Counted from the stretch's first letter, positions 1 to 8,867 are shown. The stretch is DNA of 64,000 nt from Bacillota bacterium (GCA_023418915.1 JAEZYU010000079.1:1-64000); one strand, 5' to 3'. A program made the numbers and translations. The notes: generated from the sequence alone by a model not told the origin.

Positions 1-118
1 CTATTGCTTCTTCTCTCCCACATCTCACGATGCGAAACTTGCAAGTCGCTTTGGGGTTCGTCGGCAACTACGCCCCTTGTGGACTTTCACCACAGATTGA
101 CGGCATGCCCGTCATACT
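1..118 (-). mobile_element. group II intron-like fragment (domain I), runs off the left edge
   Basis: Read on the minus strand, the stretch holds a stem-loop TGACGG/CCGTCA, then GTGG-TGAAAGT-CCAC, then a G/C-rich run containing GTAGTTGCCGACGAACC and ending in GAGAAGAAGCAATAG. The GGTGAAAGTCC hairpin followed by GTTGCC and ACTTGCAAG segments resembles domain I of bacterial group II introns; this is recognition from memory, not an alignment. The usual intron 5' end (GUGYG) is not seen: the similarity begins directly after the T-run of the tRNA-Pro terminator. It is therefore either a truncated copy or another structured RNA continuing outside the window. No protein-coding part is visible here. 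Confidence 0.4.
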
Positions 119-157
119 AAAAAAAGCGGGAACCAATTTCTTGGAACCCGCTTATTT
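119..157 (-). terminator. rho-independent terminator of tRNA-Pro
   Basis: On the minus strand a stem AAGCGGG-TT-CCAA / TTGG-TT-CCCGCTT with a GAAA loop is followed by seven T residues. It begins a few bases past the CCA end of the tRNA and would end the tRNA transcript. Confidence 0.85.
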
Positions 158-160
158 CGC

Positions 161-238
161 TGGTCGGAGTGACCTGACTTGAACAGGCGACCTCTTGCAC
201 CCCAAGCAAGCACTCTAGCCAAACTGAGCTACACCCCG
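161..238 (-). tRNA. tRNA-Pro (anticodon GGG)
   Basis: The minus strand folds as a full cloverleaf. The acceptor pairs CGGGGTG with CACTCCG (one G-U), the D arm reads AGCTCAGTTTGGCTAGAG, the anticodon arm is CTTGC-TTGGGGT-GCAAG giving anticodon GGG, and the T arm contains GTTCAAGTC. The 3' CCA is encoded in the DNA. It reads CCC and CCU proline codons. It stands alone, with its own terminator just downstream. Confidence 0.95.
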
Positions 239-367
239 GCAACGCATATGAATTATAGCACAGACGGAGTGTTATTGTAAAGCCTTTATTTTGTCATTAT
301 CCTGTTCTGCGAGCCCATGCGGACCTCTGTCCGTTCCCTTTTACCGGTCTGACCGGTCAGCATGCAT

Positions 368-397
368 AAAAACGCGGCAATCATACTAGAACCGCGG
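368..397 (-). terminator. terminator overlapping the stop of the small membrane protein gene
   Basis: On the minus strand CGCGG pairs with CCGCG across a loop that contains the TAG stop codon of the upstream small gene, and the stem is followed by five T residues. The stem is only five pairs, so strength is moderate. Confidence 0.5.
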
Positions 398-556
398 CTT
401 TCTGCCTGTTACAAGCACATAGATGATATAAGCTATAAATGCCAGTATAGCTATAGGAAGCACTACCCTGAGAGCGAACCCGAGCAGTTTCAAGGCTACG
501 TATGCCAGAACTGCTATGATGCCTATTGAAATGACCGTTTTGACGATTTTGTTCAC
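386..556 (-). CDS. small two-helix membrane protein, unknown function
   Basis: A 56-residue reading frame starts with GTG at 556, seven bases after a clear AAGGAG ribosome binding site, and ends in TAG at 388-386. The protein begins VNKIVKTVISIG, has two hydrophobic stretches (about residues 7-22 and 30-50) and a short basic C-terminus (GRKPRF), so it should be a two-pass membrane protein with positively charged ends. I do not recognise a family. The strong ribosome binding site, the hydrophobic pattern and the terminator at its end argue that it is real rather than a chance frame. It is monocistronic, between tRNA-Pro and a cysteine-desulfurase-like gene. Confidence 0.65.
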   Translation of the reverse strand: MNKIVKTVISIGIIAVLAYVALKLLGFALRVVLPIAILAFIAYIIYVLVTGRKPRF

Positions 557-694
557 GATTATCACTCCTTAATACATTTTACATTACTGACAGCTTACTT
601 ATTCCTGTTGTTGTGAAACAATGCTTCTGATAATAGATACGTAACAGCAGATAAAATGTCTTAAGGCAACATAGTGAATTGTCAAATCAAGCCT

Positions 695-1840
695 TCAGGT
701 TTTATGTGCTATCGAGTTGATTACATCCAGAGTTCTTATAATATCATTTTCAGTATTGAAGCATCCAAAGCTGAATCTCACCACTCCGCGCCCCAATGTG
801 CCCAATACACTGTGAGCGGCCGGTGAACAGTGAAGACCTGCCCTGGTAAATATACCGTGATCCCTGTCCAGCATAAAGCTTAATTCTGACGAATCCATAT
901 CTGCAAGATTAATGGCTATGATACCGGAATTTCTTTCCTTGTCCGGAACACTATACTGTATTACACCTGGTATTTGTGACAGTCCGTCGGCAAAAAGCTT
1001 AACAAGCCGGCTTTTGTGATCACGAATAGTTTCCGAACCGGTCTGAAGGACAAATCCTGCTCCAGCTCCCAACCCGACTATGCCCGGTGTGTTCAATGTA
1101 CCGCTTTCAAACTTGTCAGGCATTATTTCAGGCTGATACATATATTCAGAATTGCTTCCGGTGCCACCCTCCATCAGTGTCCTTATACTGATGCCGTCCC
1201 TCACAAAAAGACCTCCGGTTCCCTGAGGTCCCAGCAGGCCTTTATGACCCGGAAATGCCAGCATATCTATACACTGTGCTTCCACATCCACATGTAAAGA
1301 CCCGGCTCCCTGTGAGGCATCTACAAGAAATGCCGCTCCATACTCCCGCGATATTCGTCCTATTTGGCCAATTGGCATGATTATTCCGTTTACATTCGAG
1401 GATAAAGTAGAAATGATAAGAGCCGTGTTACTCTTGATAGATCTTCTTATATCTTCAGGATCTACCTCCCCAAGCTTATTGCTCTTCACTTCAGAAACCT
1501 CTATGCCCATGTCCCGCTCAAGTGTCCTTAGCGGCCGCATTACCGCATTATGCTCCATCGCCGTAGTGATCACATGACACCCTGGGTAAACAAGACCCTT
1601 TATTGCTATGTTCAAGGCTTCAGTTGCATTTTTAGTGAATACAAGATTCATGGGGTTGCTGATGCTAAAAAGCTCACAGACAGTATCCCGGGCATGTGTC
1701 ACAGCCATTCCTGCCCTGATCGACAGAAAGTGTCCCCCTCTGCCCGGGTTGGCACAATATTCACGCATGCATCTATCCATTTCACCGCAAACACTTTCAG
1801 GCTTCGGAAAGGATGTTGCAGCATTATCCAGATATATCAT
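695..1840 (-). CDS. cysteine desulfurase family protein (class V aminotransferase fold)
   Basis: The 381-residue protein is a PLP enzyme of the cysteine desulfurase/selenocysteine lyase group. It opens with YLDNAATSFPKP, the substrate-loop signature of the family. It has the cofactor motifs TKNATEALN (about residues 69-77), DASQGAGS near 175, and FPGHKGLLGPQGTGG, where the His-Lys pair supplies the Schiff-base lysine. A Cys sits in LHCSPAAH near 338, the region of the catalytic cysteine. The length fits the family. It is not next to nifU or thiI, so it may not be the main iron-sulfur desulfurase; this subgroup is often annotated simply as cysteine desulfurase family. Followed 65 bases later on the same strand by nothing transcribed with it, since the next minus-strand gene upstream is the ECF S component. 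Confidence 0.85.
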   Translation of the reverse strand: MIYLDNAATSFPKPESVCGEMDRCMREYCANPGRGGHFLSIRAGMAVTHARDTVCELFSISNPMNLVFTKNATEALNIAIKGLVYPGCHVITTAMEHNAVMRPLRTLERDMGIEVSEVKSNKLGEVDPEDIRRSIKSNTALIISTLSSNVNGIIMPIGQIGRISREYGAAFLVDASQGAGSLHVDVEAQCIDMLAFPGHKGLLGPQGTGGLFVRDGISIRTLMEGGTGSNSEYMYQPEIMPDKFESGTLNTPGIVGLGAGAGFVLQTGSETIRDHKSRLVKLFADGLSQIPGVIQYSVPDKERNSGIIAINLADMDSSELSFMLDRDHGIFTRAGLHCSPAAHSVLGTLGRGVVRFSFGCFNTENDIIRTLDVINSIAHKT

Positions 1841-1904
1841 AAAAAAGCCCCTTGCCGTTTTTTAGTCCAGTAATATACTATGACATCCGGCCGGGGCTGT
1901 TAAC

Positions 1905-2450
1905 TCATTCTCCGTATTCCAGACTTCTGCCTGCCAGTTTGAGTATTACCAGGGCGATCACTCCGCCGGCGACAGCGGTAAAAAGCTGGGGCCAGCTAAA
2001 GAGATTAGTAAGTGCTGCAGCTTGCTGCGGCTTCATGTCGACAAGTGAAGTAAAAACAGATATAGCAGCATACAAAAAGCCGAACTTGAGCACAGATCCT
2101 GCTGCCACACCGAGGACAGATCCGGGAATAAATCCTCTCGAACTCTTTTTTCTCAAAAAATGAAATGACAGAACTATTATTAGATTGCCAATGATAATAA
2201 ATGGCGAAAATCCAATTACCAGCGGCGCAATCGGTGCTTTATTCGTAAAGGCTGATACAAGCGGAGCTATCAAAGATATAGCCGCTCCGCTCCACACCCC
2301 TGCCGCTGCTGTTGCCACAAGCAAAACCGCATTGACAACCGGCCCGACGATAAAATTATTATATGGCATGAGCCTTCCGAATACCTGGAAAGCTATAGCT
2401 ACTGCAAGCAATAAAGACGTTCTTGTCAAAAACTGTACCCTGTTCTTCAT
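1905..2450 (-). CDS. ECF transporter S component (substrate unknown)
   Basis: A 181-residue integral membrane protein with five or six hydrophobic segments. It starts KNRVQFLTRTSLLLAVAIAFQVFGRL, the typical N-terminal helix of substrate-binding (S) subunits of energy-coupling-factor vitamin or metal transporters, and contains the small-residue-rich helices expected for docking on EcfT. No ecfA or ecfT gene is nearby, so it must use a shared energising module encoded elsewhere (group II ECF system). No riboswitch was recognised in its leader, so the substrate stays unknown. The start ATG follows GGGGGAACTAAT. The gene may be transcribed together with the downstream cysteine-desulfurase-like gene 65 bases away. 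Confidence 0.8.
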   Translation of the reverse strand: MKNRVQFLTRTSLLLAVAIAFQVFGRLMPYNNFIVGPVVNAVLLVATAAAGVWSGAAISLIAPLVSAFTNKAPIAPLVIGFSPFIIIGNLIIVLSFHFLRKKSSRGFIPGSVLGVAAGSVLKFGFLYAAISVFTSLVDMKPQQAAALTNLFSWPQLFTAVAGGVIALVILKLAGRSLEYGE

Positions 2451-2482
2451 ATTAGTTCCCCCAGTACTTATTTGTCAAAAAG

Positions 2483-2510
2483 ATTATACCACCTTGTCAG
2501 CAAAAATCAC
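2483..2510 (-). promoter_or_regulatory. extended -10 promoter for the ECF S component
   Basis: On the minus strand GTGATT, 16 bases, then TGGTATAAT: a perfect TATAAT with the extended TG motif, which compensates for a weak -35. It lies about 33 bases upstream of the start codon. Confidence 0.55.
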
Positions 2511-2543
2511 AGGATAATTCAGGTGTCCTAAGCTTTATTTTTG

Positions 2544-2573
2544 CAAAAAAAGAAGCACTATAGTTGGTGCTTT
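2544..2573 (-). terminator. terminator of the dpaA-dpaB operon
   Basis: Minus strand AAGCAC-CAACTATA-GTGCTT is followed by CTTTTTTTG. It stands about 80 bases downstream of the dpaB stop codon. Confidence 0.75.
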
Positions 2574-2654
2574 TGAAGCATAACAAAAATAAACGGTACT
2601 GGCGGTCCCGCCCTTACACACCCCGCAGCGCGCCTCTTGCAAGGACTGACAGTG

Positions 2655-3233
2655 TCACATCAATACAGGCTCAAGCTGTCTGCCCTCCAGAGCAGCTTGA
2701 ATTGATGGAATAATCATATCAAACCTAGCCATCACAGAATTACATTTCTTTTGCGGATCATCCTGTCCATAAGGAACAAAAAACACATTCCTGCAATTTT
2801 GCAAAAAGCCAATATTCCTGGCGTTAATGCCCAACCCGTCATTCGTAGAAAGTGCAATCAAAAGCGGTCTGCCATTCCTCAAATGTGCTTTGCAAGCCAT
2901 AGTCACCGGTGTGTCCGTAATGCCGTTTGCCAGCTTGCCCAATGTGTTTCCCGTACATGGAGCCACCACAAGAATATCCAGTAATGCCTTAGGTCCTATT
3001 GGCTCAGCATCTGTTATAGTTCTTATTATTTCCTTTCCGGTCACAGCTTGAATTCTCGTTTTCCACTCATCCGCCCGACCGAATTTTGTATCGAATTTGT
3101 CAACCGAATAAGAAATAACAGGTGTTATACTAGCTCCGGCGGCAGACAGCTTCTCCAACTCGGTTATAACCTTCGAAAAAGTACAGAATGAGCCGGTAAA
3201 GGCAAATCCTATCCTTACATCCTTAAATTGCAT
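2655..3233 (-). CDS. dpaB: dipicolinate synthase subunit B (SpoVFB)
   Basis: The 192-residue flavoprotein-fold subunit of dipicolinate synthase. With DpaA it oxidises dihydrodipicolinate to dipicolinic acid in the mother cell; dipicolinate then fills the spore core as a calcium chelate and gives heat resistance. The N-terminal FAFTGSFCTFSK and the central ILVVAPCTGNTLGKLANGITDTPV are hallmark flavoprotein-like phosphate-binding segments of this family. The gene begins three bases after dpaA ends, so the two are translationally coupled. Normal length for the family. Confidence 0.95.
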   Translation of the reverse strand: MQFKDVRIGFAFTGSFCTFSKVITELEKLSAAGASITPVISYSVDKFDTKFGRADEWKTRIQAVTGKEIIRTITDAEPIGPKALLDILVVAPCTGNTLGKLANGITDTPVTMACKAHLRNGRPLLIALSTNDGLGINARNIGFLQNCRNVFFVPYGQDDPQKKCNSVMARFDMIIPSIQAALEGRQLEPVLM

Positions 3234-3236
3234 GAT

Positions 3237-4112
3237 TTATACCCCCAGCTCTTCAATAATATTGTATATTGTCTGTTTCATATAATTTGCAGCAGTCACC
3301 GGAGCTACTTTCCCAGGCAGCGACAATGCCCAGATCACTTTGATCCCAAGCATTTTCGCCCTTTCAAAGTCAACTCCTCCAGGCTTTGAAGCCAGATCGA
3401 TAACAAGACACTCCTTCCCTAACCCTTCCAGCTTTGCTCCATCAAGGATCCTGGAAGGTACAGTATTGAAAATAACATCCGCTTCTCCCAGGTGCCTGTT
3501 TAAGTCATTTATGTAAACAGGCCTGATGCCATATGCCTTAAGCCAGGCTATATCCGAATATTTCCTTGTCACGACATGAACCTCCGCTCCCAGTCCTGAC
3601 ATCATTTTAGAAAGCACCTTGCCCAATCTGCCAAAGCCCAATATGAGCGTTTTGCTTCCATTTAGCGTAACAGGCAGCTCCTCCATAGCTATCTGGATAG
3701 CGCCTTCGGCCGTAGGTATGGCATTCAGCACCGCCATTTCCTCCCGCTCAAGGAGATCTATCGAATAAACATTATACGCACGAGCCATTTGTGAGATTCT
3801 ATCGACTATCCTACCGGCAATAAACAGCTGATTTTTCTTCATAGTTTTGAATATCTCGCTCATATGTATTTTTTTGTCATGGAAAGGTGTATTCAATATC
3901 TCATTATCATTAGTACAGGGCAACGGTCCGATCACGATCTCAGAATCGTCAATGGCAGCCTCCAGGTCTTCTATTTCTGTGAGGATCATATCAAACCCCG
4001 CATTTTTAAAGCCAAAAAGATTGACCTGATTACCATCTGACTCAAACGCTTCAGCCAGCTTGACATTTCTCAGATCGCCGCCTATAACAGTATATTTCCT
4101 TGTGTTGAACAT
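3237..4112 (-). CDS. dpaA: dipicolinate synthase subunit A (SpoVFA)
   Basis: The 291-residue subunit A has an N-terminal dipicolinate-synthase domain (residues 1-120) and a C-terminal Rossmann domain whose glycine motif reads LILGFGRLGKVLSKM (about residues 152-166), which binds the nicotinamide cofactor. It works with DpaB, encoded three bases downstream, in the mother cell late in sporulation. The start is fixed by GGGAGGAAAG seven bases upstream. A candidate sigma-K promoter lies about 100 bases upstream, in agreement with the known control of spoVF by sigma-K. Confidence 0.95.
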   Translation of the reverse strand: MFNTRKYTVIGGDLRNVKLAEAFESDGNQVNLFGFKNAGFDMILTEIEDLEAAIDDSEIVIGPLPCTNDNEILNTPFHDKKIHMSEIFKTMKKNQLFIAGRIVDRISQMARAYNVYSIDLLEREEMAVLNAIPTAEGAIQIAMEELPVTLNGSKTLILGFGRLGKVLSKMMSGLGAEVHVVTRKYSDIAWLKAYGIRPVYINDLNRHLGEADVIFNTVPSRILDGAKLEGLGKECLVIDLASKPGGVDFERAKMLGIKVIWALSLPGKVAPVTAANYMKQTIYNIIEELGV

Positions 4113-4210
4113 TCTTTCCTCCCAGCATCGACAGAGGCATTCCTTTAAGCTGAAGTACAGCTGTATGAAGGAGGGTGCCCCTTTCCTTACCGCAAACCAT
4201 ATACACTACT

Positions 4211-4240
4211 TCATTTTATGTATATTAACCGGAACAAGTG
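4211..4240 (-). promoter_or_regulatory. candidate sigma-K promoter of dpaAB
   Basis: On the minus strand AC, 17 bases, then CATAAAATG, against the sigma-K consensus AC-N16/17-CATANNNTA (last base differs). It lies 100 bases upstream of dpaA. Placement fits, but the match is short. Confidence 0.35.
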
Positions 4241-4247
4241 CTTGTAT

Positions 4248-4290
4248 GAAAAAAAGCTCCGGAAACCAGATTTATGGTTCCGAAGCTCTT
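4248..4290 (-). terminator. terminator of the M16 peptidase gene
   Basis: Minus strand AGCTTCGGAACC pairs with GGTTTCCGGAGCT around an eight-base loop, with one mismatch region, followed by TTTTTTT. It isolates the peptidase gene from dpaA downstream. Confidence 0.8.
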
Positions 4291-4367
4291 GTTTCAAATA
4301 ACGAGGCGATATATATCCCCCACCTCTATAGTTGGCGGGTACCGATTTGCCTTTCAGATATTTTCTT

Positions 4368-5621
4368 TCAATCAATCATCGGTACATTGGTATTGTTCCT
4401 GATGCTTCCGACTAACGATATACCCTTTTTATCAAGATCAAGTATCTTCTGGATTATATCGGTAACACCATCCATGGTTATTGCTCTGATTTTGTTCAGT
4501 ATCTCCTCAGGAGTGTTTATATATCCAAGAAGCAATTCGGACTTACCTATACTGTTCATCCTGCTGCTTGTACTTTCGAGCCCCAGCATATAATTGCCCT
4601 TCATCTGCTCTCTAGTTTTATCAAGCTCAGACTGTGATATACCCTTCTTCTTGAGTAAGCGTATCTCGTCATAAATGAGACTCATCACCTGGCCAAGGTT
4701 TTCCGGCTTCATTCCTGCATATATGGTAAACAATCCTGCATCCTTGTATGTTGTGGGATAAGAATATATTGAATATACAAGACCCTTCCTTTCCCTGATC
4801 CTCTGGAACAATCTAGAGCTCATCCCGCCGCCAAGTATATTGTTAACGGCAAGAAGCGGATATATGCTGCTGTCTCCGTTTCTTATGCCCTCAAATCCGA
4901 TACATATATGTACCTGCTCTGTATCTTTATCCTTTTTGCTTACTTCAGGCTTGAATACTACATTGTGATTTTCCTGACCAGATTTCGAAACAGTATCCCA
5001 GCTGCCGAAATATTTCTCCAGCAGCTCCTCCAGTTGAGTATCATCAAAATTACCTGCTATGGAAATGACAGTATTGTCCGTTGTATACCGATCCTTCATA
5101 TATTCGGCAATCATCTCACGACTGATGCTTCTAAGTGACTTACGTGTGCCTAGAATCGGATATCCTATTGAGCTGCCGCTCCACACCGTTTCTGAAAGCT
5201 GATCATGCACCAGATCCTCAGGTGAGTCTTCATACATGCCTATCTCTTCTAATATGACTTTCTTTTCAAGTGATATGTCTTTTTTTGCAAAGACTGACCT
5301 GAAAATCATGTCGCTCAATACATCCAGTGCCGTTTCTACATGCTCATCAAGAGTTTTGGAATAAAAGCATGTGCATTCCTTGCCTGTAAAAGCATTCAGC
5401 TGTCCGCCGATATTATCGATGCTTTCTGCTATCTGTGCTGCGCTTCTTGTTTCCGTTCCTTTAAAGAGCATGTGCTCTATAAAATGAGATATACCGTTAT
5501 TTTTTATATTTTCGTTGCGGGAACCTGTCTTGATCCAGATACCTGCAGACACTGATCTGACATATGGTATTTTCTCGCAAACGACTCTGACTCCGTTTTT
5601 TAGTGTAAATTTTCTGAGCAT
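4368..5621 (-). CDS. M16 family zinc peptidase (MlpA/YmxG type)
   Basis: A 417-residue peptidase of the pitrilysin family. The inverted zinc site HFIEHMLFKGT (HxxEH) lies near residue 47, with the distal glutamate expected in the EEIGMYEDSPED region near 122. The C-terminal half is the inactive paired domain (GGGMSSRLFQRIRERKGLVYS, the R/Y motif). An upstream ATG at 5639 exists, but AGGAGGGC lies five bases before the ATG at 5621, so that start is preferred. It sits downstream of pnp as in many Firmicutes, where the pnp-ylxY-mlpA order is conserved; the ylxY polysaccharide deacetylase is missing here. Confidence 0.9.
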   Translation of the reverse strand: MLRKFTLKNGVRVVCEKIPYVRSVSAGIWIKTGSRNENIKNNGISHFIEHMLFKGTETRSAAQIAESIDNIGGQLNAFTGKECTCFYSKTLDEHVETALDVLSDMIFRSVFAKKDISLEKKVILEEIGMYEDSPEDLVHDQLSETVWSGSSIGYPILGTRKSLRSISREMIAEYMKDRYTTDNTVISIAGNFDDTQLEELLEKYFGSWDTVSKSGQENHNVVFKPEVSKKDKDTEQVHICIGFEGIRNGDSSIYPLLAVNNILGGGMSSRLFQRIRERKGLVYSIYSYPTTYKDAGLFTIYAGMKPENLGQVMSLIYDEIRLLKKKGISQSELDKTREQMKGNYMLGLESTSSRMNSIGKSELLLGYINTPEEILNKIRAITMDGVTDIIQKILDLDKKGISLVGSIRNNTNVPMID

Positions 5622-5717
5622 AAAGCCCTCCTGAGCCATAACTATACTTGGATATTACAGAGACATCCTACATTTTGCTGCATCGTTATATTGCCTCCAT
5701 CTACTATTGTTCAGTTA

Positions 5718-5766
5718 CAAAAAGGGCGGTTTCAACAGTATTAGTACTGTCGCACAACCGCCCTTC
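5718..5766 (-). terminator. terminator of pnp
   Basis: Minus strand GGGCGGTT and AACCGCCC form the outer stem, with an inner ACAGTA/TACTGT stem, followed by TTTTTG. It lies just after the pnp stop codon. Confidence 0.85.
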
Positions 5767-5777
5767 GTTATTTGCTT

Positions 5778-7886
5778 TTAATGCTCAACCGTAGTGTTTT
5801 CAGGCAGTGCGTCCCTTCTTGAGAGGTTTATGCGGCCTTGCTTATCTATCTCAAGCACCTTGACCAGCATTTCATCTCCAACCTTGCATACATCCTCCAC
5901 CTTGGCCACTCTCTTGTTGTCGAGCTTAGAAATATGCACAAGGCCTTCCTTGCCGGGAGCAAATTCAACAAACACACCGAAAGTCATCAGTCTTGTTACC
6001 TTGCCAAGGAATATCTGACCGGGCTGCACATCCTTAGCAATGGCCTCGATTATCGCCATAGCCCTCTTGCCTGCATCTTCATCCGGAGTAGATACAAATA
6101 CTCTTCCATCATCTTCAATGTCTATTTTGACACCTGTTTCATCTATTATTCTGTTGATGACCTTACCTCCGGGTCCAATAACATCTCTTATTTTATCCGG
6201 ATCAATATTCATTCTGTACATTTTGGGCGCATATGGAGAAAGTGACTGTCTCGGCTCTGTTATTACAGGAGCTATGACTTCGTCAAGTATCTGCATCCGT
6301 CCCTTAAGAGTAAGGTCAAAGGCCTGCTTTATTATCTCGTATGTCAGCCCGTCCACCTTTATATCCATCTGGATCGCAGTGATGCCATTCTTTGTTCCTG
6401 CAACCTTGAAGTCCATATCTCCGAAGAAGTCTTCTATGCCCTGTATATCCATGAAAGTAATGAATCTGTCAGGATTCTCATCATCGATTACGAGGCCGGC
6501 AGATATACCTGCCACAGGTGATTTTATAGGTACTCCCGCATCCATGAGTGCGAGCGTGCTTCCGCATACACTGCCCTGTGATGTGGAACCGTTGGACATC
6601 AAAACTTCAGAAACAAGTCTGATTGCATAAGGGAATTCATCTTCACTGGGTATAACTGGTTCCAGTGCTCTTTCAGCAAGTGCACCGTGACCGATTTCCC
6701 TTCTTCCGGGACCCCTTGATGTCTTCGCCTCTCCTACGCTGTAGCCGGGGAAATTGTAATGGTGCATGTACCTCTTTTCATCCTCCAGATCAACACCGTC
6801 CAGCATCTGTGCCTCACTTATGCCACCAAGAGTGACGATGGACATTACCTGAGTCTGACCGCGCTGGAACAGGCCGGAACCATGGGCTCTCGGGAGCAGG
6901 GAAACAGCCGCTGACATAGGCCTTATCTCATCAAGCCTTCTGCCGTCGACTCTCTTTCCTTCTTCGAGGATGTATTTCCTGACTACCGTTTTTTCAAGCT
7001 TGTAGATTGCTTCCGATATAGCACCGGTGCTTTCAGGGAATCTTTCTGCCAGCTTTTGCTGAACGTCTTCGGTGAGTGCAGCAACCTGGGTATCTCTGAC
7101 AGTCTTATCGTCAGTCAGCACAGCCTTTCGCATTTCTTCATATGCAATTTCATAAACTGCATCAAAAATTTCCTTAGGTACTGCAGCAGATTGGTATTCA
7201 AATTTTTGCTTTCCTATTTCAGCGACGATGTCTTTTATGAATGACGTGATTTTTTTAATCTCCTCATGCCCCTTCATAACTGCCTTTAGCATAATATCCT
7301 CGGATACTTCCTTTGCTCCAGCCTCGATCATCGTTATTTTTTCGTTCGTTCCTGCAAGAGTGACATACATCTCACTCTTTTCTCTTTGTGCTGCATTGGG
7401 ATTTATGACGATCTCTCCATCGACCAGTCCCAGTATGACGCCGCCAATAGGTCCGTTAAACGGAATGTCGGAGATGCTCAGAGCTACAGAAGCTCCGATC
7501 ATTGCTGCTATTTCAGGAGAATTGTCCTGATCGACTGAAAGCACAGTGTTAATAACAGCCACATCATTTCTGAGATCCTTGGGGAAAAGAGGACGTATCG
7601 GCCTATCGATTACTCTCGAGGTCAGGACCGCCTTTTCAGACGGTTTTCCTTCTCTTTTAATAAATCCTCCGGGAATTTTGCCCACTGCATACAGTTTTTC
7701 TTCATAATCCACACTTAACGGGAAGAAGTCGATACCTTCCCTTGGAGATGAAGAAGCAGTTGCGGTGGACAGGATAACGGTGTCACCGTACCTTACCAGA
7801 GCTGAGCCGTTGGCCAGCTGCGCCAGTTTGCCGGTCTCAATGGTGAGATTTCTTCCGGCCAGTTCCATACTAAATAATTTTGACAT
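5778..7886 (-). CDS. pnp: polynucleotide phosphorylase
   Basis: A 702-residue 3'-5' phosphorolytic exoribonuclease that degrades mRNA and acts in RNA quality control. It has two RNase PH domains (about residues 10-220 and 310-540) joined by a helical linker, then a KH domain with the [10 protein letters not shown] loop (about 565-580) and a C-terminal S1 domain (about 620-690, [17 protein letters not shown]). Active-site motifs [21 protein letters not shown] and [13 protein letters not shown] are intact. The start at 7886 follows AAAGGAGGCATTTT; the frame is open further upstream but lacks a site there. It lies downstream of rpsO, the classic order. Confidence 0.98.
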   Translation of the reverse strand: MSKLFSMELAGRNLTIETGKLAQLANGSALVRYGDTVILSTATASSSPREGIDFFPLSVDYEEKLYAVGKIPGGFIKREGKPSEKAVLTSRVIDRPIRPLFPKDLRNDVAVINTVLSVDQDNSPEIAAMIGASVALSISDIPFNGPIGGVILGLVDGEIVINPNAAQREKSEMYVTLAGTNEKITMIEAGAKEVSEDIMLKAVMKGHEEIKKITSFIKDIVAEIGKQKFEYQSAAVPKEIFDAVYEIAYEEMRKAVLTDDKTVRDTQVAALTEDVQQKLAERFPESTGAISEAIYKLEKTVVRKYILEEGKRVDGRRLDEIRPMSAAVSLLPRAHGSGLFQRGQTQVMSIVTLGGISEAQMLDGVDLEDEKRYMHHYNFPGYSVGEAKTSRGPGRREIGHGALAERALEPVIPSEDEFPYAIRLVSEVLMSNGSTSQGSVCGSTLALMDAGVPIKSPVAGISAGLVIDDENPDRFITFMDIQGIEDFFGDMDFKVAGTKNGITAIQMDIKVDGLTYEIIKQAFDLTLKGRMQILDEVIAPVITEPRQSLSPYAPKMYRMNIDPDKIRDVIGPGGKVINRIIDETGVKIDIEDDGRVFVSTPDEDAGKRAMAIIEAIAKDVQPGQIFLGKVTRLMTFGVFVEFAPGKEGLVHISKLDNKRVAKVEDVCKVGDEMLVKVLEIDKQGRINLSRRDALPENTTVEH

Positions 7887-8084
7887 AAAATGCCTCCTTT
7901 TGTTAGTCCTGCATGACGGAAAGAGGCAGTTGCCACAGAAAACGGACACCAGAAACCGTAAACTTGCTTACATTGAGGCTTTTACAGACCCTGGTCTCTG
8001 TTCTCTGCTTACTACAACATCATTCCGTCAGCAGTCATATTATTATTTTTTAAACCATTCACAACATTATTATTACACACTATG

Positions 8085-8115
8085 TAAAAATAATGAGCGG
8101 GTCGCCCCGCTCAGT
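8085..8115 (-). terminator. terminator between rpsO and pnp
   Basis: Minus strand TGAGCGGG/CCCGCTCA stem directly after the rpsO stop codon, followed by ATTATTTTTA. The T-run is broken, so partial read-through into pnp is likely; no strong separate pnp promoter was seen in the next 200 bases. Confidence 0.65.
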
Positions 8116-8116
8116 A

Positions 8117-8380
8117 TTATTTCCTCAGATTTAGTTTTTCGATGATTGAGCGATACCTTTCGATATCCTTCTCGATCAGGTAGTTCAACAACCCTCTGCG
8201 CTGTCCGACCATTTTCAAAAGGCCTCTTCTGGAATGATGATCCTTTTTATGATCTTTCAGGTGCTCATTGAGATGATTGATCCTCTCTGTGAGGATGGCG
8301 ATCTGTACTTCCGGTGAACCGGTGTCGCCCTCATGCAGTTTATACTTTTCGATTATTTCTGTTTTTTGTTCCTTTAACAT
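8117..8380 (-). CDS. rpsO: 30S ribosomal protein S15
   Basis: The 87-residue S15 protein binds 16S rRNA at the central domain and helps form the bridge to the 50S subunit. The family core [38 protein letters not shown] is fully conserved (shown in part), with the H-x-K-D-x-HSRRGL rRNA-binding loop intact. The start follows AAAGGAGGCAGTAAA. A structured leader of about 85 bases precedes it. Confidence 0.98.
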   Translation of the reverse strand: MLKEQKTEIIEKYKLHEGDTGSPEVQIAILTERINHLNEHLKDHKKDHHSRRGLLKMVGQRRGLLNYLIEKDIERYRSIIEKLNLRK

Positions 8381-8467
8381 TTTACTGCCTCCTTTTTTTT
8401 TCTAACGCCATGAGCCAGGTAATTGGTCGGAGTGTCCAACAACCGAGCATATGGTTGATTAGCATAC
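8381..8467 (-). ncRNA. rpsO 5' leader, possible S15 autoregulatory element
   Basis: Between the predicted transcription start and the ribosome binding site the minus strand can form an outer helix (GCTAA with TTAG-C), an inner hairpin CAACC/GGTTG and a second TTGG/CCAA hairpin, ending next to AAAGGAGG. S15 proteins commonly repress their own translation by binding such leaders. The fold was made by eye and the family assignment is inference. Confidence 0.35.
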
Positions 8468-8473
8468 CAAAGT

Positions 8474-8502
8474 ATTCTAACATATTATTTCCATAAAGTA
8501 AA
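8474..8502 (-). promoter_or_regulatory. sigma-A promoter of rpsO-pnp
   Basis: On the minus strand TTTACT, exactly 17 bases, TAGAAT. Transcription would begin near 8467, about 87 bases before rpsO. Confidence 0.65.
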
Positions 8503-8867
8503 TAATTTATTTTAAATGATTTCGAGGCCATAATGCTCAATTTTGCAGGTTTAGGCTTCGAACAGTGAGTTCTTTCAATAAACTTTTGCAATAACTCAGC
8601 ATAAATCCATATTATGTAGAATAATCATTGAAAAAACTCTATATTTCCCTGATTTTTTTGTCCATTACCTGCTTTTTTTGAGCAGTTCACTTCTTCTCGC
8701 ATTATGTGTACCTTATGTCACACACTCCCCCCTGCATTTTATGAATAGAACATGCACCAGCGTAAGAATAAACAACAGATATCAAAGCAGAATTATACAC
8801 TCCCTATTCGAACACTTTTATGTAAACGCGAATAATATATATTAAAAAGTATACAGGAGGGAGAATA
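8503..8867. other. gene-free AT-rich divergent region between rpsO and cotJA
   Basis: No credible coding frame or RNA was found here. It must hold the cotJ promoter on the plus strand. The best sigma-E-like -10 is TATACACT near 8795 (consensus CATACANT), but no -35 stands at the right distance, so no promoter is called. Confidence 0.5.

Noticed and set aside
5683..5693. Fifth copy of the dispersed element upstream of the M16 peptidase
   Set aside because: Only the eight-base core AACGATGC matches; the TTATAA part and T-rich flank differ.
6040..6630. A 196-residue plus-strand frame opposite pnp
   Set aside because: It is the complement of highly conserved pnp codons, with no ribosome binding site or recognisable domain.
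8382..8591. A 69-residue minus-strand frame upstream of rpsO
   Set aside because: It covers the rpsO promoter and leader and has no ribosome binding site.
8790..8867. Sigma-E promoter for cotJA
   Set aside because: TATACACT resembles the -10, but no -35 occurs at 13-15 bases; GTATACAG nearer the gene would place the transcript start inside the ribosome binding site.
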